Shown: positions 1 to 6,512 of the stretch, piece after piece
How positions within the stretch are numbered: position 1 is the first letter of the stretch
Layout: every line of letters starts with the position of its first letter
NCBI GenBank assembly: GCA_934754755.1
Contig: CAKVJS010000056.1
Location: 1 to 7,279 of the forward strand
Reading direction: 5' to 3'
Length of the DNA stretch: 7,279 bases
From: an uncultured Erysipelotrichales bacterium
Lineage (GTDB): Bacteria; Bacillota_I; Bacilli_A; Erysipelotrichales; Coprobacillaceae
Position numbers and translations under genes: made by a program
Notes under the pieces: generated by a model
Seen by the model: the letters and a program-made list of their open reading frames with translations, nothing else
Database searches by the model: none
What the model was told of the DNA's origin: nothing

Positions 1-1
1 A

Positions 2-478
2 TTTAATACATCGGTAGAAGAAAATATTAGAATGGGTAAAAAAGAAGCAACTGATGAGGAAGTACGAGAAGCGGCGCGGCTTGCGAATTGTGAAGAATTT
101 ATTGAACAATTACCGCTTCAATACAAAACTTTAATCGGTGAAAATGGAGCTTCTCTCTCAGGTGGACAAAGGCAAAGAATTTCTATTGCGCGGGCCTTTC
201 TAAAAGATGCACCGATAATTGTCTTGGATGAAATTGCAGCTAGCTTAGATGTGGAAAATGAAAATAAGATCCAAGAAAGTTTAAATCGATTAATGAAAGA
301 TAAAACTGTTGTTATCATCTCGCATCGACTAAAATCAATTGAAGGGGTCGATAAGATTGTAGTCATTGATCAAGGGAAAGTAGAAAGTTCCGGGAAACAC
401 GAAGAACTATTACAAACATCAAAGGTATATCAACAACTAGTCGAAAAGGAACGGTTAGTCGAACAATTTAAATATTGA
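2..478 (+). CDS. ABC transporter ATP-binding domain, exporter type, C-terminal part (5' end cut by window)
   Basis: This is the end of a nucleotide-binding domain that would power export across the cytoplasmic membrane. The frame is open from base 2, and codons before the first internal ATG (32) already read FNTSVEENIRMG, the conserved stretch after the Q-loop in exporter-type ABC proteins (MsbA/MdlB-like), so the true start lies upstream of the window. Visible motifs are the signature LSGGQRQR (from about 155), Walker B IIVLDE (about 215-232) followed by a D-loop, and the H-loop histidine in IISHRL (about 323). Walker A, the Q-loop and any fused membrane domain are outside. The usual LDEATASLD is LDEIAASLD here; the catalytic Glu is kept. 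It is probably one half of a homo- or heterodimeric exporter, with the partner probably further upstream. The substrate cannot be told from this fragment. Confidence 0.93.
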   Translation, partial: FNTSVEENIRMGKKEATDEEVREAARLANCEEFIEQLPLQYKTLIGENGASLSGGQRQRISIARAFLKDAPIIVLDEIAASLDVENENKIQESLNRLMKDKTVVIISHRLKSIEGVDKIVVIDQGKVESSGKHEELLQTSKVYQQLVEKERLVEQFKY

Positions 479-503
479 ACTTCCTAAAAAATAGGCATAC
501 ACT
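475..503 (+). promoter_or_regulatory. Candidate sigma-A promoter for the ABC pair
   Basis: TTGAAC (475-480) and TACACT (498-503) are separated by 17 bp; each matches 4 of 6 consensus bases. The -35 box overlaps the stop codon of the upstream exporter gene. This would give a leader of roughly 45 bases before the ATG at 558. Read-through from upstream is an alternative, since no terminator is visible between the genes. Confidence 0.3.
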
Positions 504-552
504 AAAGGTATAAGGAACTTAGGTTAAGGGATTAGATACGCCTAAGGTAGGT
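504..552 (+). repeat. Cluster of AGGT-containing repeats and CTTAGG/CCTAAG inverted repeat
   Basis: The leader before the ABC ATPase contains AGGT four times (506, 521, 545, 549), with the first two in similar contexts (AAAGGTATAAGG and TTAGGTTAAGG). CTTAGG (518-523) and CCTAAG (541-546) form an inverted repeat with a 17-base interval. TTAGGTTA (519-526) equals the left half of the DtxR iron-box consensus, but the right half is not present. It could be a regulator-binding site or chance in purine-rich leader DNA. Confidence 0.25.
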
Positions 553-557
553 ATGAT

Positions 558-1478
558 ATGGATACGATAAAAGTAGAAAACGTACAAAAGAAGATCCAGG
601 ATAAAGTGATTATTAAAGATGTTAGCTTTTCTGTACATCGTGGTCGAACCTTTGTGTTATTGGGACCCAATGGAGCTGGAAAAACAACAATAATTCGTCT
701 TTTAACAGGGTTATTGCAACCTACCAAAGGATCGATATCTATTTTTGGACAAACGCTTAGTGAAAGCAATGTGGATGTGTTACGAAATAAAATTGGGGTT
801 CAAAATGATGGAAGTTTATACGAAAGGTTAAGTATCGAAGATAATTTAATGCTTTGGGGAAAATTGTATGGTATGACGAGTGTTCAATGTGATCAGCGAA
901 TAACTGAATTACTTTCCTTTTTTGCACTAACTGATAGAAGAGCTGCTAAAGTTGGTAGTTTAAGCAAGGGAATGCAACAAAAGGTAGCCATTGCAAGGGC
1001 ACTCCTTCATAATCCCGAAATATTGATTTTAGATGAGCCAACAGCTGGATTGGATCCTATCATATCGGATGCTTTGCTTACACATCTTGGTGCCTTAACC
1101 CGGATGCAACATATGACCATTATTATGACAACCCATCAACTTCAAGGATTAGAGAAGTTAGCGGATGATTTAGCAATTATTCGAAATGGAGAGATAGTAA
1201 TAGCAGGTAATACTGAACAATTACTTAGTAATACTTGGAAAGACCATACCTTTATAATAGAAACAGAAAATATAAAAAAGGCATATGAAGTTTGTGCATC
1301 CTTTCATCCAAAACGTCTTACCATGGATAGAAAGATTTATATAGAGGTGAATAAAAGAGAGGATATCTTTCCAATTATTGCATCTATAACAGAGCATAAA
1401 ATAGGGATTTACTCCGTCGAGCAACAACGACATACGTTACAGGAATTATACTTTACTATTATGGAGGAAAGAGTATGA
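558..1478 (+). CDS. ABC transporter ATP-binding protein (NatA/CcmA-like, partner of an ABC-2 permease)
   Basis: This 306-residue cytoplasmic ATPase energises the permease encoded immediately downstream. Motifs in order: Walker A GPNGAGKT (residues 36-43), Q-loop Gln82, a variant signature LSKGMQQKVAIARAL (135-149, with SKGMQ in place of SGGQ, as is common in NatA-type proteins), Walker B ILILDE (155-160), D-loop AGLD (163-166) and the H-loop His193 in TTHQ. Residues from about 225 to the end form a C-terminal extension of the DUF4162-like kind found in drug and Na+ exporters of this family. The ribosome site AAGGTAGG (544-551) fits the ATG at 558. The stop overlaps the next start as ATGA, so the two are translationally coupled. 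Family knowledge suggests export of a drug, peptide or ion, but the substrate is not readable from sequence. Confidence 0.95.
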   Translation: MDTIKVENVQKKIQDKVIIKDVSFSVHRGRTFVLLGPNGAGKTTIIRLLTGLLQPTKGSISIFGQTLSESNVDVLRNKIGVQNDGSLYERLSIEDNLMLWGKLYGMTSVQCDQRITELLSFFALTDRRAAKVGSLSKGMQQKVAIARALLHNPEILILDEPTAGLDPIISDALLTHLGALTRMQHMTIIMTTHQLQGLEKLADDLAIIRNGEIVIAGNTEQLLSNTWKDHTFIIETENIKKAYEVCASFHPKRLTMDRKIYIEVNKREDIFPIIASITEHKIGIYSVEQQRHTLQELYFTIMEERV

Positions 1479-2281
1479 TCAATCGAAATAGAGTTAAAGT
1501 TATCATTTTTAAAGATTTATTGGAGATGAAAAATGATAAAGCAACCTTTATACCGTTACTTATCTTTCCCCTTATTTTTAGTGTTTTCCTTCCCCTTGTT
1601 TTATTACTAGGTGGCATAAACAATCCATTCACCAAAGGAGATATGCGCGCTTTTGTTGAAAATATGCAAGCTATTATTATACCGAAGGGTTTGCCGACAG
1701 GAACGGAAGGAGTATACGCTATTTTACTATTCTTCCTGTTACCTCTTTTTATGACGATACCGGTTATTCTATCAACAGTCTTAGCGAGTTCTAGTTTTGT
1801 TGGTGAAAAAGAAAAGAAGACATTGGAAGGCTTGTTATATACGCCGGTTACAAATAAGGAGTTGCTGCTTTCTAAAATTCTAGCAGCTGCTCTGCCTAGT
1901 ATGATTATTACTTGGATCTCCATTTTTATTTATGGTGTGCTATTGGATAGTTTCGGCTATGTTATTTTTGAAAGATTAGTATTTCCAAGTTGGGATTGGA
2001 TTGTAATGGGTGGTCTTATTGCACCATTGTTAACCTTTCTTTCGATTACGTTAGTCGTTGTTATTTCTCAGAAGGCAAAAACAATGAAGTCTGCACAATC
2101 GGTATCTATTATTATAATCCTTCCGATTATTGCTTTTGTTAGCTCGCAAGCAAGTGGACTTTTATTAATTAATGTGTATTTAGAATTATTGTTTGCTTTA
2201 TTTCTGCTTATTACAGATGTTATTCTTTTACACGTAATTGCCAAGAAAATGAATCGGGAAAATCTTGTCCTCCATGCGTAA
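1475..2281 (+). CDS. ABC-2 type transporter permease (NatB-like)
   Basis: This 268-residue integral membrane protein should form the channel for the preceding ATPase. About six hydrophobic segments are visible, near residues 25-46, 79-105, 134-157, 174-198, 209-225 and 229-253. Between the second and third lies GEKEKKTLEGLLYTPVTNKE (110-129), the conserved cytoplasmic coupling-helix region of ABC-2 permeases, which contacts the ATPase. A long loop between segments 1 and 2 (about 47-78) is probably extracellular. The start is set by GGAGG at 1463-1467, and the ATG overlaps the upstream stop codon by 4 bases. At 268 residues it is shorter than NatB or the larger ABC-2 exporters (about 380-400), but within the range of the short ABC-2 class. 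The last codon is followed at once by a terminator, so the operon ends here. Substrate unknown. Confidence 0.92.
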   Translation: MINRNRVKVIIFKDLLEMKNDKATFIPLLIFPLIFSVFLPLVLLLGGINNPFTKGDMRAFVENMQAIIIPKGLPTGTEGVYAILLFFLLPLFMTIPVILSTVLASSSFVGEKEKKTLEGLLYTPVTNKELLLSKILAAALPSMIITWISIFIYGVLLDSFGYVIFERLVFPSWDWIVMGGLIAPLLTFLSITLVVVISQKAKTMKSAQSVSIIIILPIIAFVSSQASGLLLINVYLELLFALFLLITDVILLHVIAKKMNRENLVLHA

Positions 2282-2284
2282 TTA

Positions 2285-2309
2285 AAAAGCTCCTGTATTA
2301 GGGGCTTTT
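2285..2309. terminator. Bidirectional intrinsic terminator between convergent genes
   Basis: AAAAGCTCC (2285-2293) pairs with GGGGCTTTT (2301-2309) over a 7-base loop, with one G-T wobble. T-rich tails follow on both strands, so it can end both the ABC pair (plus) and the SpoIID-like gene (minus), whose stop codon is only 3 bases away. Confidence 0.85.
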
Positions 2310-2311
2310 AT

Positions 2312-3547
2312 TTATGTTGCTTGTTTTGTTACGGCAACATAGACTAAGGATATTTTATACCAGGAAGCAAAGTTAACGATACCGGTAGTAGGCAAATGAA
2401 AGGCTTTTTGAAAGGTTTCAACAGCGGTTCTTGTTGCTGTTCCAAATATTCCATCCACCCGTATTTTATTAATCGCTGGATAGTTATTGGAAATCCGGTT
2501 GAGTTGTTCTTGTAAGGTACGTACGGCATCTCCACTCGATCCCATCTGCAAGTTCTCACTAAAGGATTTTGGTACGCCACTTACTTGTTCGGCTTGGGCT
2601 AAATAAATATCTTGTCCATAATACCGTTTTAATATATCGATCGCCAACAACCCTTGTTCCCCTAATGTTTTTGATCCCCATTGACTCATTCCCTTGGGGC
2701 AACCTGCTTTTTTTCCATCGCAATATTGGGTAAAGAAGGGTTGACGGATATTTGGTTTCGTAATATAGGTAGTAAATAATTCATCCACAACTAGGGTTAT
2801 TTCTTCAAATAGAGTGCGACCATAATTAAAGGCTTGGTCATAATTAGGCAAACTCGTAATGGTAAAGGTATAGCCTTTAGAACGATACCATTCGGTATAT
2901 ACTCGATTTAACGTAAAGGAGATAATCGCTAATACATTAGCCCGCAGCGTCTCCGTCGGCCAAGAAGAATAGATTTCACTACAAGCTACATTCGCAATGT
3001 ATTCTTTAAAAGGAACGGTAACATTTTTAGCCGACGTGTTGGTTGGTGCACCTAAATGTACAATAATATATTCAGGAATAATCGGATTCGGTAAAACGAC
3101 ATAACCTAAAGCCGGCGGTAGTTCCTTGACGTTGTTTTCGGCGATTTTTGTTGGGTACGTCCCCCATACCGTAGGGGCGTCTACCGTGATTGATGCTTCC
3201 TGGTTGACATCATCTAAATATACATTTTGCAGGGCATCGGTTCCTGGATAAATTTGGGCACCGTGGACAACATACACTTGTCTTGCTTCCATGAAAACAT
3301 AGATATCATATTCACTATACGGGCGCTCGGCATTATCCGATGAGTATGCTACATCGGGGGCCGGTAAAACAACAAAATCAGTCTGACCTAAGGTATTTGT
3401 CGTGATACCTTGTAGTACGCTATTCGGGTTATTTTTCGGGGTTATTTGTACCATAGCACCGCTGACTGGTAAGGCGATGGTTTGGCGGTATACGCACACT
3501 TGTAAACGGCCAGTACTAGCAGGATTGCCTTGGGTATTTGGGTCCAT
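2312..3547 (-). CDS. SpoIID-like protein with C-terminal peptidoglycan-binding domain, sporulation-associated
   Basis: This is a 411-residue protein of three parts. Residues about 13-65 resemble a transthyretin/carboxypeptidase-regulatory-like beta domain (GRLQVCVYRQ, then LPVSGAMVQITP). Residues about 176-316 resemble SpoIID, the lytic transglycosylase of spore engulfment: VPFKEYIANVACSEI, with Glu191 at the position of the catalytic Glu, and later KGMSQWGSKTLGEQG and ILKRYYGQDI, matching the family's GMSQ-GA and IL-YY motifs. Residues about 335-400 are a PG_binding_1 domain (GSSGDAVRTLQEQLN, then VDGIFGTATRTAVETFQ). No signal peptide or membrane segment is seen, unlike classical SpoIID, so I infer a mother-cell product that reaches the coat or cortex during spore assembly. 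The start has AGAGGA (minus strand, 3553-3558) upstream. It is divergent from a Csp-like protease. Whether it cleaves glycan or only binds it is unknown. Confidence 0.85.
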   Translation of the reverse strand: MDPNTQGNPASTGRLQVCVYRQTIALPVSGAMVQITPKNNPNSVLQGITTNTLGQTDFVVLPAPDVAYSSDNAERPYSEYDIYVFMEARQVYVVHGAQIYPGTDALQNVYLDDVNQEASITVDAPTVWGTYPTKIAENNVKELPPALGYVVLPNPIIPEYIIVHLGAPTNTSAKNVTVPFKEYIANVACSEIYSSWPTETLRANVLAIISFTLNRVYTEWYRSKGYTFTITSLPNYDQAFNYGRTLFEEITLVVDELFTTYITKPNIRQPFFTQYCDGKKAGCPKGMSQWGSKTLGEQGLLAIDILKRYYGQDIYLAQAEQVSGVPKSFSENLQMGSSGDAVRTLQEQLNRISNNYPAINKIRVDGIFGTATRTAVETFQKAFHLPTTGIVNFASWYKISLVYVAVTKQAT

Positions 3548-3577
3548 TAAAATCCTCTTTTCTATAACATTATAGTA

Positions 3578-3586
3578 TAGTATATG
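3578..3586 (-). promoter_or_regulatory. Candidate sigma-K-type -10 element for the SpoIID-like gene
   Basis: Read on the minus strand this is CATATACTA, a full match to the CATAnnnTA -10 consensus of the late mother-cell factor sigma-K, and it would start RNA about 20-25 bases before the ATG. The only AC dinucleotide suitable as -35 lies 14 bases upstream, shorter than the usual 16-17. The adjoining TATACT/TATAAT sequence could instead serve sigma-A. Tentative. Confidence 0.25.
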
Positions 3587-3672
3587 ATCATAAAAGTTGA
3601 GTATTCATGAAATATAAAAAGTCATATGTCAAATACTCCTGCATATATAAGGAAAAGAAAAGTGGTGAGAGT

Positions 3673-5319
3673 ATGGAACTGGTGGAGGCCATTATTAGAT
3701 ATCGAGGCGATATACTAGCGGTTGCTCAGGATGCCAATGTAACGATTGAGGTACTGGATAGTAACTATGCGATTGTTACTATACGCGTCGATCAAATACA
3801 ATCGTTATATGCGTATCCGGAAGTCTTATTTATTGAATTGGCGAAAACCGTAACCTATCAATTGCGAGCGGAAAGTATCAATAATTGCATGCAACAGATG
3901 GAACAACAAAATAGGATTACTGGTAGACAAATCATTGTTGGTATTATTGATTCCGGCATTGATTATACCCATCCGGATTTTTGCAATGCGGATGGAACGA
4001 GTCGAATATTATATTTTTGGGATCAAACGGGTACAAATAACCCTCCTAAGGAATTTACAATAGGAACCGAATATACGAATCAACAATTAAATGAGGCTTT
4101 GCGCGCCACGGATCCTTTTTCACTTATTCCTTCTCTTGATCAGGTTGGTCATGGTACAGCTGTAACTGGGATCGCTTGTGGTAATGGTAGCAGTTCGCAA
4201 GGACAACAAAGGGGTATTGCCCCAGAGGCAACGATTATTGGGGTTCGTTTAGGAACTTCCGATCCTGATTCCAATATTAAGACAACGAGTATTATGCGAG
4301 CTTTGCAATACATTTTAACGCGGGCTATGGAAGCCAATATGCCAGTGGCAATCAATATTAGCTTTGGGACAAATAATGGTGCACACAATGGTTTTTCTTT
4401 ATTTGAATCGTATATGAATGATGCGTCCTTGCAATGGAAAAGTGTAATTGTAGTGGCAACGGGTAATGAAGGAGCTAAGGGACAACATTATTATGGAGAA
4501 CTGCAACAGGGACAAACCCAAACCGTTGAATTCACCATTACGCAAAATCTAACGGCTATAGAAATAACTTTATGGAAAGATTATGTGGATGATTTTTCCT
4601 TCACCTTAATCGCCCCTGGTGGTCAAATAACCAAAACGGTAAGCCAGGCAAATACAACCGTAACAACAATGTTACAAGACACCACCATAACGATCCACTA
4701 TGGCATGCCGAGTCACTATGATATATTACAGGAAGTAACTATTACTTTTCATAGTCCCACAAGTATAGTAGAAGGTATTTGGCAACTACAAGTAACGGGA
4801 AATACAATCTATCATGGGGTTTTTAATGCCTGGTTACCGACGTTTGCCCAGGTTGGCAGTACTGCCTTTTTACGTCCCAGTCCGGAAACTACTATGACCC
4901 TACCGTCTACCGCTCGCAATGTAATTTCTGTAGGCGCTTATGACACAGTCACCGGTACTTTAGCTGCTTTTTCCGGGGCTGGATATACGAGTGATATTGT
5001 GTATATAAAACCAGATTTAGTAGCCCCTGGGGTATCGATCAATACAACACAGATGGGTGGTGGATATGGGATCTATAGTGGAACGAGTGTAGCAGCACCC
5101 TTTGTCTGTGGGGCATCCGCTTTACTATTACAATGGGGAATTGTTGAAAAAAATGATGTTATGTTATATGGAGAGAAGATAAAGGGGATACTGCGCAAAG
5201 GAGCTACCCGCAGTCCTCTACTTAGCTATCCAAATGGACAGTGGGGCTATGGCATCTTTTGTATGCAAGGGGCATTAGATGTTGCCAATGCTTACAGGCA
5301 AGCGAGTGATCAAGGATAG
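3673..5319 (+). CDS. Subtilisin-family (S8) serine protease, Csp-like spore germination protease
   Basis: This 548-residue protease has a complete catalytic set: Asp93 in IIDSGIDYTHPDF, His160 in GHGTAVTG, oxyanion Asn265 in ATGNEGA and Ser472 in GTSVAAPF. Residues 1 to about 60 (MELVEAIIRYRGD onward) form a short propeptide-like domain. A beta-rich insertion of roughly 130 residues (about 275-410) between the Asn and Ser blocks corresponds to the jelly-roll domain known from clostridial CspB. In Clostridium, Csp proteases sit in the spore and activate the cortex hydrolase SleC; Lachnospiraceae have similar proteins. No signal peptide is present, as expected for Csp. I chose ATG 3673, not the in-frame ATG at 3607, because GGTGAG (3664-3669) precedes it and MELVEAII is the expected family N-terminus; the 3607 start would add 22 poorly supported residues. 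The triad argues against a CspA/CspC-like pseudoprotease. Its substrate here is unknown. Confidence 0.92.
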   Translation: MELVEAIIRYRGDILAVAQDANVTIEVLDSNYAIVTIRVDQIQSLYAYPEVLFIELAKTVTYQLRAESINNCMQQMEQQNRITGRQIIVGIIDSGIDYTHPDFCNADGTSRILYFWDQTGTNNPPKEFTIGTEYTNQQLNEALRATDPFSLIPSLDQVGHGTAVTGIACGNGSSSQGQQRGIAPEATIIGVRLGTSDPDSNIKTTSIMRALQYILTRAMEANMPVAINISFGTNNGAHNGFSLFESYMNDASLQWKSVIVVATGNEGAKGQHYYGELQQGQTQTVEFTITQNLTAIEITLWKDYVDDFSFTLIAPGGQITKTVSQANTTVTTMLQDTTITIHYGMPSHYDILQEVTITFHSPTSIVEGIWQLQVTGNTIYHGVFNAWLPTFAQVGSTAFLRPSPETTMTLPSTARNVISVGAYDTVTGTLAAFSGAGYTSDIVYIKPDLVAPGVSINTTQMGGGYGIYSGTSVAAPFVCGASALLLQWGIVEKNDVMLYGEKIKGILRKGATRSPLLSYPNGQWGYGIFCMQGALDVANAYRQASDQG

Positions 5320-5340
5320 TATAAAAATAAATCTTATTGC

Positions 5341-5369
5341 TAGAAAAAAAATAAAATATACGGTACTAT
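5341..5369 (+). promoter_or_regulatory. Weak candidate sigma-A promoter for the DtxR-family gene
   Basis: TAGAAA (5341-5346) and TACTAT (5364-5369) lie 17 bp apart, each matching 4 of 6 consensus bases, with an A-rich spacer. No terminator is visible after the protease stop at 5319, so the regulator could also be reached by read-through. Confidence 0.22.
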
Positions 5370-5391
5370 AACAAATAGGAGGTATCATCAT

Positions 5392-5760
5392 ATGCAAGAA
5401 TCAGGGGAAATGTATTTAGAAACAATCTATGTATTAAAAAATAATAATGGTTCGGTGCGATCCATTGATGTTGCCAAGAAACTCAATTTTAGTAAACCGA
5501 GCGTAAGTCGAGGTATCGGTATTTTAAAAAAGGACGGTTATGTTATCGTTGATAAAAACGGGTATCTTGATTTAACCGAAAAAGGATTAATAAAAGCTAA
5601 GGGAGTTTTTGAAAAGCATCGATACCTAACGATGTTCTTAATGGAAACCGCAAAAGTTCCTAAGGAACTTGCAGAGGAAGATGCTTGTCGCATTGAACAT
5701 ATTATTAGTGAAGGAACATTTCAAGGAATTAAAGATTTCTTACAGGTAGAAGACGAATAG
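5392..5760 (+). CDS. DtxR/MntR-family metal-dependent transcriptional repressor, short form
   Basis: This 122-residue dimeric DNA-binding protein should sense Fe(II) or Mn(II) and repress metal-uptake genes. Residues about 5-62 are the winged helix-turn-helix: EMYLETIYVLK, VRSIDVAKKLNFSKPSVSRGIGILKKDGYV, then the wing and LTEKG. Residues about 63-110 are the metal-binding and dimerisation helices, with KHRYL (His76) and EEDACRIEHIISE (Cys99, Glu102, His103). By alignment with well-known members, Met7 and Cys99 occupy the positions of DtxR Met10 and Cys102, where B. subtilis MntR has Asp8 and Glu99. The ligand set is therefore nearer the iron-type DtxR. The C-terminal SH3-like domain of DtxR is absent, as in MntR. 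AGGAGG (5377-5382) fixes the start. The stop codon lies inside the terminator stem. Targets are not shown by the sequence. Confidence 0.92.
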   Translation: MQESGEMYLETIYVLKNNNGSVRSIDVAKKLNFSKPSVSRGIGILKKDGYVIVDKNGYLDLTEKGLIKAKGVFEKHRYLTMFLMETAKVPKELAEEDACRIEHIISEGTFQGIKDFLQVEDE

Positions 5761-5780
5761 GAGCTAGCTATTCGTTTTTT
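5753..5780 (+). terminator. Intrinsic terminator overlapping the DtxR-family stop codon
   Basis: ACGAATAG (5753-5760) pairs perfectly with CTATTCGT (5768-5775) around a 7-base loop, followed by an unbroken T-run to 5780. The TAG stop (5758-5760) forms the top of the left arm. Confidence 0.88.
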
Positions 5781-5856
5781 ATACGCATAAATAGATATTC
5801 ACCACATATGGATTAGTAAGGTTATTTTATACCAATAAAAAATGTGGAGTGATACA

Positions 5857-6486
5857 ATGGAAAATTCTCTTACTTATAAAATTAGAAAAATCGATAAAAA
5901 ATTATATTTTGATAATACGGAAGTCATTCAATACCATATAGAATATTTAATCTTTATTAGCCCGAATAAAAAGTTTCAAATCATCAATAATCAAAATCGT
6001 AATTACGCTAAAATATTACAAAATTATATCGAAGATACAATGTATAACAATGCTGTCCAAGCTTACAGTAATGGTAACCTAGATCTCCCTTATCAATTTG
6101 AAAATAAAATTACAGTTACCCTCAATCAAAACGGTATTTTTAGTGGCTATCAAGAAACCTATATATTAATGGGTGGATCCCAGGGCAGTACTTCCCGAGA
6201 TGCTTTCTACTATAATGAACAAGGAGATTCGTATTCACTATGTTCCTTTGTTTCAAGAAAGGATTGTATAACATGTATCACAAGTAATATCGTCCAACAA
6301 ATACAAAATAGCATACAAGAAAATCAATATTTTCCAAATTATGCAATATTAGTTCCCCAACTATGGTATCCAGAAGATTTCTATGTAACAACCGAAGGGG
6401 TAGTGGCTTACTTTGCACCGTATAAGATAGGACCCTATACCTTAGGATTACCATCCTTTACGATCCCCTTTAGTGCCTGCCAGTAA
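5857..6486 (+). CDS. DUF3298 (RsiV-like) domain protein without membrane anchor
   Basis: This is a 209-residue protein of unproven function. The C-terminal half (about 95-207) has the DUF3298 pattern, ending in PEDFYVTTEGVVAYFAPY and IGPYTLGLPSFTIPF, as in the extracellular domain of the anti-sigma factor RsiV. The N-terminal part (about 5-90) resembles the DUF4163/PdaC-type segment that usually precedes it. Unlike RsiV there is no transmembrane helix and no signal peptide, so it is probably cytoplasmic or packed into the spore. A CxxC pair (Cys137, Cys140) and Cys129 cluster in the middle. I chose ATG 5857 over the in-frame ATG at 5842 because GGAG (5846-5849) lies 7 bases before it, whereas nothing like a ribosome site precedes 5842. 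It is monocistronic, with a terminator on each side. Lysozyme binding, as in RsiV, is possible but not supported by context. Confidence 0.8.
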   Translation: MENSLTYKIRKIDKKLYFDNTEVIQYHIEYLIFISPNKKFQIINNQNRNYAKILQNYIEDTMYNNAVQAYSNGNLDLPYQFENKITVTLNQNGIFSGYQETYILMGGSQGSTSRDAFYYNEQGDSYSLCSFVSRKDCITCITSNIVQQIQNSIQENQYFPNYAILVPQLWYPEDFYVTTEGVVAYFAPYKIGPYTLGLPSFTIPFSACQ

Positions 6487-6512
6487 AGAATATAATTAAA
6501 TAACTAACTAAG

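Noticed and set aside
542..769. Minus-strand open frame of 75 codons opposite the ABC ATPase start
   Set aside because: It is antisense to the Walker A region and shows no coding features of its own.
1459..1923. Minus-strand open frame of 154 codons
   Set aside because: It lies wholly opposite the well-supported ABC-2 permease, has no recognisable domain, and is a shadow frame.
2344..2580. Second minus-strand frame of 78 codons within the SpoIID-like gene
   Set aside because: It overlaps the peptidoglycan-binding domain in another frame; the main frame carries all the motifs.
3607..3672. N-terminal extension of the protease from ATG 3607
   Set aside because: There is no convincing ribosome site, the 22 residues are unlike the family, and GGTGAG before ATG 3673 gives the expected N-terminus.
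4149..4388. Minus-strand open frame of 79 codons inside the protease gene
   Set aside because: It is antisense to the subtilase catalytic domain, has no ribosome site and no family resemblance.
5357..5370. TATACGGTACTATA as a palindromic operator for the DtxR-family protein
   Set aside because: Only the outer four bases are symmetric; it does not match MntR or DtxR boxes.
5784..5811. Possible sigma-G promoter (GCATAAA and CATATGG) before the DUF3298 gene
   Set aside because: Spacing is plausible, but the -10 lacks the final TA of CATACTA; too weak to list in AT-rich DNA.
5842..5856. Upstream in-frame start for the DUF3298 protein
   Set aside because: It is preceded only by A-rich sequence, while GGAG at 5846-5849 serves ATG 5857 and overlaps this extension.
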